NCBI GenBank assembly: GCA_002709405.1
Contig: PAQV01000017.1
Coordinates: forward strand, 1 to 46,051
Length of the DNA: 46,051 nt
Reading direction: 5' to 3'
Origin: Paracoccaceae bacterium
Lineage (GTDB): Bacteria; Pseudomonadota; Alphaproteobacteria; Rhodobacterales; Rhodobacteraceae
The notes under the pieces are model-generated. The model did not search any database and was not told where the DNA came from. It saw only the letters and a program-made list of their open reading frames with translations. Shown piece after piece: positions 34,661-42,279 of the stretch (its first letter is position 1; each line of letters begins with the position of its first letter). The translations under genes and the position numbers were made by a program.

Positions 34661-35122
34661 ATGGTGGACGCGCAAGACACCGCACCCGATTTTACCCTGC
34701 CCCGCGATGGCGGCGATACTGTGACGCTCAGCACCCTGCGCGGCGCCCCCGTCGTCCTGTTTTTCTATCCGCGCGATGATACCTCGGGATGCACGAAGGA
34801 ATCCATCGGGTTTTCCGAAGCATTGCAGGAGTTTGCCGAAGCCGGCGCCCAGATCTTCGGGATTTCCAAGGACAGCGTGGCCAGCCATGACAAGTTCGTG
34901 GCCAAGCACGATCTGAAAACCGGGATGCTGTCGGACGAAACCGGCACCACCTGCGAGGACTACGGAGTATGGAAGGAAAAGAAGATGTACGGCAAGACCT
35001 TCATGGGGATCGAACGCTCGACCTTCCTGATCGATGCCGACGGGCGGATCGCGAAGGTCTGGCGCAAGGTGAAGGTGCCCGGCCATGTCGAACAGGTGCT
35101 TGAGGCCGTCCGCGCGCTGTAA
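34661..35122 (+). CDS. bcp: Thioredoxin-dependent thiol peroxidase (Bcp/PrxQ type)
   Basis: A 153-residue peroxiredoxin that reduces hydroperoxides. Typical segments are APDFTLPRDGGDTVTLSTLRG, VVLFFYPRDDTSGCTKES with peroxidatic Cys44, and FGISKDSVASHDKF. The resolving Cys five residues after the peroxidatic one is absent (Ile49); the only other Cys is Cys98 in TGTTCEDYGVW, which may serve instead. The end RSTFLIDADGRIAKVWRKV is standard. ATG 34661 has a purine-rich ribosome site (GGAGG) nearby. A very long inverted repeat follows the gene. Confidence 0.95.
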   Translation: MVDAQDTAPDFTLPRDGGDTVTLSTLRGAPVVLFFYPRDDTSGCTKESIGFSEALQEFAEAGAQIFGISKDSVASHDKFVAKHDLKTGMLSDETGTTCEDYGVWKEKKMYGKTFMGIERSTFLIDADGRIAKVWRKVKVPGHVEQVLEAVRAL

Positions 35123-35156
35123 GGCCCGAGCCCCGTGCCGATTGCACGGTTGGAAT

Positions 35157-35215
35157 TGCGTATTTGGGCAAAGATGAAGGCACAGGTCTGCTCTTCATCT
35201 TTGCCTAAATACGCA
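35157..35215. repeat. Near-perfect 23-bp inverted repeat after bcp
   Basis: Arms 35157-35179 and 35193-35215 pair over 23 bases with a single G-T, loop of 13 bases. Each arm contains GTATTT or its pair AAATAC followed by GGCAAAGATGAAG, which recalls the GTATTT plus purine tract of the dispersed repeat. There is no T tract. It may be a fully palindromic relative of that family or a transcript-stabilising structure. Confidence 0.75.
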
Positions 35216-35285
35216 CTGGCAAGTCTTGCGCCGGCCAGCACGGCATTTCAGAAGAGGGCCCAACGAAGGCCAAACGGATGATGTC

Positions 35286-36110
35286 ATGCGCCCCCTTGCC
35301 GACCTAGCGACCGAGGTTCTGACCACCGCCGACGGACGCGCCAAAACCGCGTTGTCCCGGCAACATGCGGCCTCCTGGTTCGCGGCTCGTGCCCGCGGAG
35401 AGATGCCCGAGGTGGGCACGTCCTCCCCGCCCTTACGGCCCGCCCGGCCCGAAGCTCCGGAACTGCGTGATCCTCGCGACGTGCCCAAACGCAAGCCGGG
35501 CAGCCCCGCCGGGCGTATCGCGCTGCTGCATGCCGTTGCGCATATCGAGCTGAACGCCGTCGACCTTCATTGGGACATCATTGCCCGCTTCAGCCATGTC
35601 TCCATGCCGCCTGGCTTCTACGACGACTGGGTCAAGGCGGCCGACGAGGAATCCAAGCATTTCAACCTGATGTGCGACTGCCTGGAAGAGCTTGGCAGCC
35701 ATTACGGCGCCCTGCCCGCCCATGCCGGCATGTGGCGTGCCGCCGAGGACACGATCGATGACCTGATGGGCCGGCTGGCGGTTGTACCCATGGTCCTGGA
35801 AGCCCGCGGCCTCGATGTGACCCCCGGCATGATTGCCATTTTCGAGAAGGCAAAGGTCGATCACGCGGTAGACTCCCTGAAAACCATCTATGCCGAGGAG
35901 GTCGGGCATGTGGCCTATGGGTCCAAGTGGTTCCACTTCCTGTGCGGGCGAGAGAACCGGGACCCGAAAGAGACCTTCCATGACCTTGTCCGTCACTATT
36001 TCCACGGCGCGCTCAAGCCCCCCTTCAACGAGGAAAAGCGCGCTGAGGCCGGTCTGCCACCCGATTTCTACTGGCCGCTGGCCGATGAAATTCCGCCCTC
36101 TTATCGCTAG
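35286..36110 (+). CDS. DUF455 family ferritin-like protein
   Basis: A 274-residue protein of the DUF455 family, whose fold is ferritin-like. Di-iron-type ligand patterns are clear in order: HAVAHIELNAVDLHWD, AADEESKHFNLM, VLEARGLDVTP and YAEEVGHVAYG. The family includes enzymes such as MiaE-like hydroxylases in related folds, but the substrate of DUF455 is not established. I chose ATG 35286 (MRPLADLATEV); the upstream extension reads from a TTG. A Pro-rich linker at residues about 40-60 separates a short N-terminal helix from the domain. Nested palindromes follow the gene. Confidence 0.9.
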   Translation: MRPLADLATEVLTTADGRAKTALSRQHAASWFAARARGEMPEVGTSSPPLRPARPEAPELRDPRDVPKRKPGSPAGRIALLHAVAHIELNAVDLHWDIIARFSHVSMPPGFYDDWVKAADEESKHFNLMCDCLEELGSHYGALPAHAGMWRAAEDTIDDLMGRLAVVPMVLEARGLDVTPGMIAIFEKAKVDHAVDSLKTIYAEEVGHVAYGSKWFHFLCGRENRDPKETFHDLVRHYFHGALKPPFNEEKRAEAGLPPDFYWPLADEIPPSYR

Positions 36111-36136
36111 GCAATGCCTCCAAATCCTGTGATCCG

Positions 36137-36172
36137 GGCCCTGAAACCGGCAAGATCTTGCCAATAAGGGCC
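36137..36172. promoter_or_regulatory. Nested palindrome between DUF455 and the M23 gene
   Basis: A perfect 14-bp palindrome GGCAAGATCTTGCC (36149-36162) flanked by GGCCCT (36137-36142) and AGGGCC (36167-36172), which also pair. A further small dyad CAATA-A-TATTG is at 36204-36214. The structure may end the DUF455 transcript or serve as an operator for the M23 gene; there is no clear T tract. Confidence 0.45.
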
Positions 36173-36306
36173 GATCTGACACCCGTTTCCGCGACCGTTA
36201 ACACAATAATATTGCCCGAAAAGGCATGGACTTGTATGCAACGCCGCAGGCGCGACCGGTGGGGATACCAACCGCGCCTCAAGGGGATGGGACAGGAAAG
36301 AACAGC

Positions 36307-37635
36307 GTGCAGAAGCGTCTAGCTGTAAAGATAAACCGTGCAGTGGAACCATGGTTCCCGGAACGGCGCGTTTTTTTGAAATCGGACACGGATACCCGGT
36401 TCATTCGTCTTCGGCCGGTCACTCAGCTGGCGGCTTACACCGTCGGTGGCGTGGTGGTCTGCTGGGCGATCCTTGCAACGGCCATCGTGGTGATGGACAG
36501 CATCGGGTCGGGCAGTTACCGCGAACAGGCCAAGCGGGATCTTGAAACGTACAGGGCCCGGCTCGACGTGATCTCGGGCCAGCGCGACGCCCGCGCCGAA
36601 GAGGCACTGGCCGCCCAGGAACGGTTCAACGCCGCCCTTGGCCAGATCTCGGCGATGCAATCGGAACTGCTGGCCTCGGAAACCCGCCGGATCGAGCTGG
36701 AAACCGGCATCGAGGTCATCCAGTCGACCCTGCGCGACACGATGAAGGCCCGCGAAAGCGCCCGCGACCAGCTTGCCGCCCTCGAAGAGGAAATGGCCGA
36801 CGACCAGCGCGCGCCGGCCGCGGCCCGGGGCGACGGCGCCCCGACCGAGATCCTGGCCGAGGCCCTGCAGCGCACCGCGCGCGAGCGTGACCAGATCCGG
36901 TCCGATGCCGCCCAGGCCCTGACCCGGGCCGACGACCTGGAGCGCGAGCTGGACCTGCTGCAGGACCGTAACGACCAGATCTTCCGCCAGCTGGAAGAGG
37001 CGATGACGATTTCGGTCGAACCCCTCGACAAGATGTTCCGCGCCGCCGGCCTGCCGCCCGAGCGCCTGATCGAACAGGTCCGCCGGGGCTATTCCGGCCA
37101 GGGCGGCCCGCTGACCCCGCTCAGCTTCTCGACCCGGGGCGAAGAACCCTCCCCCGATGAAATTCGCGCCAACCGGGCGCTGCGTCACATGGACACGCTG
37201 AACCTCTACCGGATCGCGGCCTCCAAGGCGCCCTTTGCCACCCCGGTCAAGGATGCCTTCCGGTTCACCAGCGGATACGGCTACCGCCGCGATCCCAAGA
37301 CCGGCGGCCGGCGCATGCACAAGGGCGTGGATTTCGCGGCCTCCACCGGCACGCCGATCTATTCGACCGGCGAAGGCGTGGTGAAAGAGGCGGGCTGGTC
37401 TTCGGGCTATGGCCGCATGGTCGTGGTCCAGCACGATTTCGGCATCGAAACCCGCTATGCCCACCTGTCAAAAATGCGCGTCAAGGTCGGGCAAAGGGTC
37501 TCGCGCGGGGACCGGATTGGTGATATGGGAGCTTCCGGACGTGTGACGGGCGTGCATCTGCATTATGAAGTCCGTGTCAACGGTTCTCCCGTCAATCCCA
37601 TGACCTACATCAAGGCTGCGAAAAATGTTTTCTAA
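36307..37635 (+). CDS. M23 family peptidoglycan endopeptidase with membrane anchor and coiled coil
   Basis: A 442-residue inner-membrane-anchored protein. One membrane span (LAAYTVGGVVVCWAILATAI, residues about 42-65) is followed by about 200 residues of coiled coil (for example RDQLAALEEEMADDQR, ADDLERELDLLQDRNDQ) and a C-terminal LytM/M23 domain: HKGVDFAASTGTPIYSTGEG with the first His and Asp, and HLHYEVRVNG with the HxH zinc ligand. All zinc ligands are present, so activity is likely. I chose GTG 36307, preceded by AGGAAAG. Its last 11 bases overlap the bactofilin gene, so the two are coupled, as in other bacteria where a bactofilin scaffolds an M23 hydrolase. Confidence 0.93.
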   Translation: MQKRLAVKINRAVEPWFPERRVFLKSDTDTRFIRLRPVTQLAAYTVGGVVVCWAILATAIVVMDSIGSGSYREQAKRDLETYRARLDVISGQRDARAEEALAAQERFNAALGQISAMQSELLASETRRIELETGIEVIQSTLRDTMKARESARDQLAALEEEMADDQRAPAAARGDGAPTEILAEALQRTARERDQIRSDAAQALTRADDLERELDLLQDRNDQIFRQLEEAMTISVEPLDKMFRAAGLPPERLIEQVRRGYSGQGGPLTPLSFSTRGEEPSPDEIRANRALRHMDTLNLYRIAASKAPFATPVKDAFRFTSGYGYRRDPKTGGRRMHKGVDFAASTGTPIYSTGEGVVKEAGWSSGYGRMVVVQHDFGIETRYAHLSKMRVKVGQRVSRGDRIGDMGASGRVTGVHLHYEVRVNGSPVNPMTYIKAAKNVF

Positions 37636-38143
37636 GAGCAAGATCAACGAGCCCGGCTCGAAAGGCCCCGAAGGCGACAAGCCTGCCCCTGCCGCTGCGC
37701 CCGAGATGCCCTCTGCCCCCCGTCAGACCGATTACAAGCCCTCGGCCCCGCCGAAGGCCAAGCCGCCCGCCTCGGTGCTGTCCTCGGATCTGCACATCAC
37801 CGGCAACCTCAAGACCAGCGGTGACATCCAGGTCGAAGGCACGGTCGAAGGCGACATCCGCGCCCACCTGCTGACGATCGGCGAAACCGCCACGATCAAG
37901 GGCGAGGTCACCGCCGACGACGTGGTCGTGAACGGCCGCATCGTGGGCCGTGTCCGCGGCCTGAAGGTCCGCCTGACCGCCACCGCGCGCGTCGAAGGCG
38001 ACATTATCCACAAGACCATCGCGATCGAAAGCGGCGCGCATTTCGAAGGCTCGGTCCAGCGCCAGGAAGATCCGCTGACCCAGGGCCGCAAGCCCGGTGC
38101 CGCCGCCGCTCCGGCAGCTGCCGCAAAGCCCGCCGAAGGCTGA
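37625..38143 (+). CDS. Bactofilin
   Basis: A 172-residue bactofilin, a polymer-forming cytoskeletal protein. The flexible, Pro-rich N-terminus (residues 1-50) and C-terminus flank a right-handed beta-helix core with short repeats: DLHITGNLKTSGDIQVEGTV, EGDIRAHLLTIGETATIKG, EVTADDVVVNGRIVGRV, and ATARVEGDIIHKTIAIE. Bactofilins form filaments near the membrane and localise cell-wall enzymes; the overlapping M23 gene upstream suggests a direct partnership. A clear terminator follows. Confidence 0.95.
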   Translation: MFSKSKINEPGSKGPEGDKPAPAAAPEMPSAPRQTDYKPSAPPKAKPPASVLSSDLHITGNLKTSGDIQVEGTVEGDIRAHLLTIGETATIKGEVTADDVVVNGRIVGRVRGLKVRLTATARVEGDIIHKTIAIESGAHFEGSVQRQEDPLTQGRKPGAAAAPAAAAKPAEG

Positions 38144-38181
38144 GGATCGCCGCCCGCTCGCCGGGTTGGCCGAACAATTTG

Positions 38182-38217
38182 GGGGCGTCGCAAGCCAAGC
38201 GCTGCGACGCCCCTTTT
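38182..38217 (+). terminator. Terminator of the M23-bactofilin operon
   Basis: A perfect 11-bp stem (GGGGCGTCGCA 38182-38192 with TGCGACGCCCC 38203-38213), 10-base loop, then TTTT. Confidence 0.88.
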
Positions 38218-38347
38218 GCATTCAGGCCCGCAACATGCGCGCCCCGGACCCCGCGCGCAAAGGGGAACCGGGCGGATGGGTGGGCGGGTGGGAGCCCGGT
38301 TGCGCTTTGCGCGCGGGGTCCGGAACCCGGTCAAACGTATTGATAAG

Positions 38348-38707
38348 TCAGGGGTATTCCTGAACGGCCAGTTCTACCGCCCAGACGCCGACCCCGACGA
38401 AGACGCCGGTCAGAAGCAGGCCAAGAAACGCGTTCAGCACCGACAAGACCTTGGCCATCCCGACGGTCGGCCGGAAATCCCCGTAGCCTACGGTCGTGGC
38501 ATTGATGAAGGCATGGTAAAGCGAATCCGCCCGCGACCAGCCCTGCAACCGCCCGATCGCCAGCCCATTGACCGCGATCAGGGCCAGCAGGGTCAACAAG
38601 ATCGGCGACAGGGCGGTCAGGCCCAGGGCCAGATGGACAAAGAACTCGATCGTGTCCCGGATGGCCTCGCTGGCCGACCCGAAGACCACGCGTTTCTCAT
38701 CGATCAT
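38348..38707 (-). CDS. Small two-span potassium channel (Ion_trans_2 type)
   Basis: A 119-residue protein with the minimal K+ channel layout: first span ALSPILLTLLALIAVNGLAI, a pore helix (DSLYHAFINATT), the selectivity filter TVGYGDF, and the second span VLNAFLGLLLTGVFVGVGVW. There is an additional hydrophobic stretch near residue 25. Four subunits would form a pore. No regulatory RCK domain is attached. The filter is intact, so potassium selectivity is expected. It lies between the bactofilin terminator and the cyclophilin genes, and probably has its own promoter. Confidence 0.9.
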   Translation of the reverse strand: MIDEKRVVFGSASEAIRDTIEFFVHLALGLTALSPILLTLLALIAVNGLAIGRLQGWSRADSLYHAFINATTVGYGDFRPTVGMAKVLSVLNAFLGLLLTGVFVGVGVWAVELAVQEYP

Positions 38708-38761
38708 GCCTTGCCCTCCCCCGTTCCGGGCCGCGCCGTCTGGGCGGCGCGGCCCGATGGG

Positions 38762-39310
38762 TCACTCTGTTACGGTGACTTTGGCCATGCGGTCCGGCGT
38801 GCCGATGACCGACCCGTTGGGCCCGGTCCCGCGCTTGAGCGCGTCGATCACGTCCATGCCCGAGGTCACCTTGCCGATCACCGTGTACTGGCCGTTCAGA
38901 TGCGGCGCCGGTTCGAACATGATGAAGAACTGGCTGTTGGCCGAATTCGGGTTCTGCGACCGGGCCATGCCGACCACCCCGCGTTCAAAGCTTTCCGAGG
39001 AAAACTCGGCCGGCAGGTCCGGGTAGGACGACTTGCCCATCCCGGCATTGCGCATGTCGCCGCCGTCCTTGGCATAGACCACGTCGCCGGTCTGGGCCAT
39101 GAAGCCGTCGATCACCCGGTGAAACCAGACGCCATCATAGGCGCCCTCGTTGGCCAGGGTGGTCAGCCGTTCGACATGGGCCGGGGCCAGGTCCTCGTAC
39201 AGGTCGACGGTCACGGTGCCATTGGCCTCGCCCGCGACCTCGATCTCCAGCCCGGTGGCGGCGGCCGGCCCGGCCGCAACCACCGCCAGTGCCGCGATCA
39301 GCTTACGCAT
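38762..39310 (-). CDS. Cyclophilin-type peptidyl-prolyl isomerase, exported
   Basis: A 182-residue cyclophilin with a signal peptide (MRKLIAALAVVAAGPAAATG), so it should act in the periplasm. The catalytic core is clear: VWFHRVIDGFMAQTGD with the active-site Arg, and MARSQNPNSANSQFFIMF. It overlaps the end of the cytosolic paralogue upstream by 8 bases, so the pair is translated from one message: one copy for each compartment. Confidence 0.94.
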   Translation of the reverse strand: MRKLIAALAVVAAGPAAATGLEIEVAGEANGTVTVDLYEDLAPAHVERLTTLANEGAYDGVWFHRVIDGFMAQTGDVVYAKDGGDMRNAGMGKSSYPDLPAEFSSESFERGVVGMARSQNPNSANSQFFIMFEPAPHLNGQYTVIGKVTSGMDVIDALKRGTGPNGSVIGTPDRMAKVTVTE

Positions 39311-39809
39311 CTGCCGCGACCTTGACCGAAATCATCCGGTCCGGCGCCGCGGGCGGCTCGCCCCGCACGATGGCGTCGACATGTTCCATGCCCTCGATCA
39401 CCCGGCCATAGACGGTGTACTGGCCGTTGAGGAAATGGTTGTCCTTGAAGTTGATGAAGAACTGGCTGTTGGCCGAGTTCGGGTTCTGCGAGCGTGCCGC
39501 CCCCAGCGTGCCGCGATCATGGGGCAGCTTGGAAAACTCGGCCGGCACGTTGGGCAGGTCGGACGCACCGGTGCCGGCCATGCGGATGTTGAACCCGTCT
39601 TCCATGTCGCCGTGCTGCACGTCGCCGGTCTGGGCCATGAACCCGTCGATCACGCGGTGGAAACAGACGTTGTCGTACTGGCCCGACCGCGCCAGCTCCT
39701 TCATGCGCTCGGAATGCGCGGGGGCCACGTCGGGCAGCAGCTCGATGACGACATTGCCGTCCTTGAGCTCGATGATGATGGTGTTTTCGGGGTCCTTGAT
39801 CTCGGCCAT
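39303..39809 (-). CDS. Cyclophilin-type peptidyl-prolyl isomerase, cytosolic
   Basis: A 168-residue cyclophilin without a signal peptide. It has VCFHRVIDGFMAQTGDVQHG with the catalytic Arg, AARSQNPNSANSQFFINF and the closing LNGQYTVYGRVIEGMEHVD. It speeds proline isomerisation in protein folding. The 3' end overlaps the start of the exported paralogue. The leader carries GTGACAGGAG, the same ten bases found in the leader of the divergent pgk gene. Confidence 0.95.
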   Translation of the reverse strand: MAEIKDPENTIIIELKDGNVVIELLPDVAPAHSERMKELARSGQYDNVCFHRVIDGFMAQTGDVQHGDMEDGFNIRMAGTGASDLPNVPAEFSKLPHDRGTLGAARSQNPNSANSQFFINFKDNHFLNGQYTVYGRVIEGMEHVDAIVRGEPPAAPDRMISVKVAADA

Positions 39810-39935
39810 GGGTCTCTCCTGTCACAGTCGGACCGATACCTAAGCGCCGTGACGCCGAAAGCCAAGCGGGGCATTGACCGGCGGGTCGATACCAGAGAAC
39901 AAACGCCTGACAAATCGTGACAGGAGGAGCCTCCC

Positions 39936-41126
39936 ATGGCCTGGAAAACCCTCGACGACATGGATCTCGCGGGCAAACGCGTGCTGACCCGAGTGGATCT
40001 TAACGTGCCCATGGACGATGGCCGCATCACCGACACCACCCGCATCGACCGGATCGTGCCGACGCTGAAGGACATCGTGGCCGCCGGCGGCACGCCGGTG
40101 CTGCTGGCCCATTTCGGCCGGCCCAAGGGCAAGCACGTGCCCGAGATGTCGCTGCGCCCCGTTGTGCCCGCGCTGGAGGCCGCCTGCGGCCTGCCCGTGA
40201 CCTTTGCCGCCGATTGCCGGGGACCGGCGGCGGCGGCAGCCATCGACGCCGTGGCCCCGGGCGGCGTGGTTCTGCTGGAAAACACCCGCTTCTACCCGGG
40301 CGAGGAAAAGAACGATCCCGACCTGGCCTCGGACTTTGCCGAGCTGGGCGACATCTATTGCAACGATGCCTTCTCGGCCGCCCACCGGGCCCATGCCTCG
40401 ACCGAGGCGCTGGCCCGCGCCCTGCCCGCCTGCGCCGGCCGGCTGATGCAGGCCGAGCTCTCGGCGCTGGAGGCCGCCCTTGGCGATCCGGTGCGCCCCG
40501 TGGTGGCCGTGGTCGGCGGGGCCAAGGTGTCGACCAAGCTGGACCTGCTGGGCAACCTGGTGGGCAAGGTCGACCACCTGGTCATCGGCGGGGGCATGGC
40601 CAATACCTTCCTGGCCGCCCAGGGCATCGACGTGGGCAAATCGCTGGCCGAGCACGACATGACGGCCACCGCCTCTGACATCATGGCCAAGGCCGAGGCG
40701 GCAGGCTGCGAGATCATCCTGCCGTCCGACGTGGTGGTGGCGCGCGAGTTCAAGGCCGGGGCCGAGAACGAAACCGTGGCCGCTGACGCCTGCCCAGGCG
40801 ACGCGATGATCCTGGATGCCGGCCCCGAAACGGTCGCCCGGATCGCCGCCACGCTGGACAGTGCAAAGACGCTGATCTGGAACGGCCCGCTGGGGGCCTT
40901 CGAAATCCCTCCCTTCGACACCGCCACCAATGCCGCCGCCCAGCAGGCCGCCGAGATGACGGCCGCCGGCGGACTGACCTCTGTCGCGGGCGGAGGCGAC
41001 ACCGTCGCCGCGCTGAACCAGGCCGGGGCGGCCGAGCGCTTCACCTATATCTCGACCGCCGGCGGCGCCTTCCTGGAGTGGATGGAAGGCAAGGCCCTGC
41101 CCGGGGTCGCCGCCCTGAACGGCTGA
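39936..41126 (+). CDS. pgk: Phosphoglycerate kinase
   Basis: A 396-residue kinase for the reversible step between 1,3-bisphosphoglycerate and 3-phosphoglycerate. The substrate-binding [17 protein letters not shown] opens the protein; [24 protein letters not shown], and the nucleotide-binding [17 protein letters not shown] and [10 protein letters not shown] follow. [13 protein letters not shown] near the end is standard. The start ATG has a strong ribosome site (AGGAGGAG). No LacI-type site was found before this gene, unlike the gap and aldolase genes. The aldolase gene follows on the same strand after 107 bases. Confidence 0.97.
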   Translation: MAWKTLDDMDLAGKRVLTRVDLNVPMDDGRITDTTRIDRIVPTLKDIVAAGGTPVLLAHFGRPKGKHVPEMSLRPVVPALEAACGLPVTFAADCRGPAAAAAIDAVAPGGVVLLENTRFYPGEEKNDPDLASDFAELGDIYCNDAFSAAHRAHASTEALARALPACAGRLMQAELSALEAALGDPVRPVVAVVGGAKVSTKLDLLGNLVGKVDHLVIGGGMANTFLAAQGIDVGKSLAEHDMTATASDIMAKAEAAGCEIILPSDVVVAREFKAGAENETVAADACPGDAMILDAGPETVARIAATLDSAKTLIWNGPLGAFEIPPFDTATNAAAQQAAEMTAAGGLTSVAGGGDTVAALNQAGAAERFTYISTAGGAFLEWMEGKALPGVAALNG

Positions 41127-41145
41127 TCGACGCGCCCACGCCATG

Positions 41146-41159
41146 TGATTGCGCTAACT
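41146..41159. promoter_or_regulatory. LacI-type operator upstream of the aldolase gene
   Basis: TGATTGCGCTAACT, an 11-of-14 match to the palindrome TGTTAGCGCTAACA, located about 75 bases before the aldolase start. The half GCGCTAAC is identical to that before gap1. See the sites at 7938-7969 and 9357-9370. Confidence 0.55.
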
Positions 41160-41233
41160 CAATTGCATGACGCGGACGCCATGACTTAAGCACGGGACGC
41201 GGCCGCGGATCGCGCCCGGATCATTGACAAAAA

Positions 41234-42139
41234 ATGGACATTCGAATGCCCAACCCGACCCAGACCGACAAGATTTCCAAAGGCCAGGGCTTTATCGCCG
41301 CGCTTGACCAGAGCGGTGGCTCGACGCCGAAGGCGCTGCGCCTTTATGGGATCGAGGAAGATGCCTATGGATCCGAAACCGAGATGTTCGACCTGATCCA
41401 CGCCATGCGCGCGCGGATCATCAAGTCTCCGGCCTTCACCGGCGAGAAGGTCGTCGGCGCGATCCTGTTCGAACAGACCATGGACCGCGAGATCGACGGC
41501 ACGCCCACCGGCCAGTACCTGTGGGAAGAATGTGGCGTGGTGCCCTTCCTGAAGGTCGACAAGGGCCTGGCCGATGCCGAGAACGGCGTGAAGCTGATGA
41601 AGCCGATGCCGGGGCTGGACGCGGTGCTGGAGCGGGCCGTGGCCAAGGGCATGTTCGGCACCAAGATGCGGTCCGTCGTCGATGCGGCCGACCCGGTGGG
41701 CATCAAGGCCATCGTCGACCAGCAGTTCGAGGTGGGCAAGCAGATCCTGGGCCACGGCCTGGTCCCGATCATCGAGCCGGAAGTGACCATTTCCATTGCC
41801 GACAAGGCCGAGGCCGAAGAGATCCTTAAGGCCGAGATCCTGGCCCAGCTGGACGCCCTGCCCGAGGGCGAGGTGGTGATGCTGAAGCTGACCCTGCCGA
41901 CCGTGGCAAACACCTACAAGGCACTGGTGGATCACCCCAAGGTGCTGAAGGTCGTGGCCCTGTCGGGTGGCTATTCGCGCGACGAGGCCAATGCCAAGCT
42001 GGCCGAGAATACGGGCATCATCGCAAGTTTCTCGCGGGCGCTGACCGAAGGGCTGTCGGACAAGCAGAGCGACGCCGAGTTCGACGCGACCCTGGGCACG
42101 GCGGTGGACAGCATTCACGCGGCGTCCGTCGCGGGCTGA
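41234..42139 (+). CDS. fda: Class I fructose-bisphosphate aldolase
   Basis: A 301-residue Schiff-base aldolase that interconverts fructose 1,6-bisphosphate and two triose phosphates. The start GQGFIAALDQSGGSTPKALRLYG is typical of the bacterial class I type; the LVPIIEPEVTI segment carries the proton-transfer Glu and VMLKLTLP the Schiff-base Lys; ALSGGYSRDEAN binds phosphate. It is metal-independent. The start is uncertain between ATG 41234 and ATG 41246 (MPNPTQ); neither has a strong ribosome site. A TTGACA string lies only 5 bases before the first ATG and cannot be its -35 box. Repeat copy C follows directly. Confidence 0.93.
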   Translation: MDIRMPNPTQTDKISKGQGFIAALDQSGGSTPKALRLYGIEEDAYGSETEMFDLIHAMRARIIKSPAFTGEKVVGAILFEQTMDREIDGTPTGQYLWEECGVVPFLKVDKGLADAENGVKLMKPMPGLDAVLERAVAKGMFGTKMRSVVDAADPVGIKAIVDQQFEVGKQILGHGLVPIIEPEVTISIADKAEAEEILKAEILAQLDALPEGEVVMLKLTLPTVANTYKALVDHPKVLKVVALSGGYSRDEANAKLAENTGIIASFSRALTEGLSDKQSDAEFDATLGTAVDSIHAASVAG

Positions 42140-42144
42140 CTAAC

Positions 42145-42199
42145 TGCCGCTGGCGCGGCAGGCCTCCGGCGGGGGTATTTGGAAAGAGAAAGAAGCAGG
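42145..42199 (+). repeat. Dispersed intergenic repeat, copy C (complete)
   Basis: A hairpin TGCCGC-TGGC-GCGGCA (42145-42160), then GGCCTCCGGCGGGGGTATTT, then GGAAAGAGAAAGAAGCAGG. It starts 5 bases after the aldolase stop. The layout and about 30 of 36 core bases agree with the minus-strand copy B at 25116-25175. The hairpin could help end the aldolase transcript, but there is no T tract. Confidence 0.75.
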
Positions 42200-42279
42200 A
42201 GGGGTGCCCGGTTGCGGCGCCCTTTCGTTTTTTGGGGTTTTGGGTTTCAAGGGAATGGTGCGGCTAAGCACATTTTTAG

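Noticed and set aside
36196-36215. CtrA box (TTAA-N7-TTAA) before the M23 gene
   Set aside because: Only one TTAA half is present; the second half reads ATAT.
41224-41229. TTGACA as a -35 box for the aldolase gene
   Set aside because: It is only five bases before the first ATG, so a transcript from it would start inside the gene.
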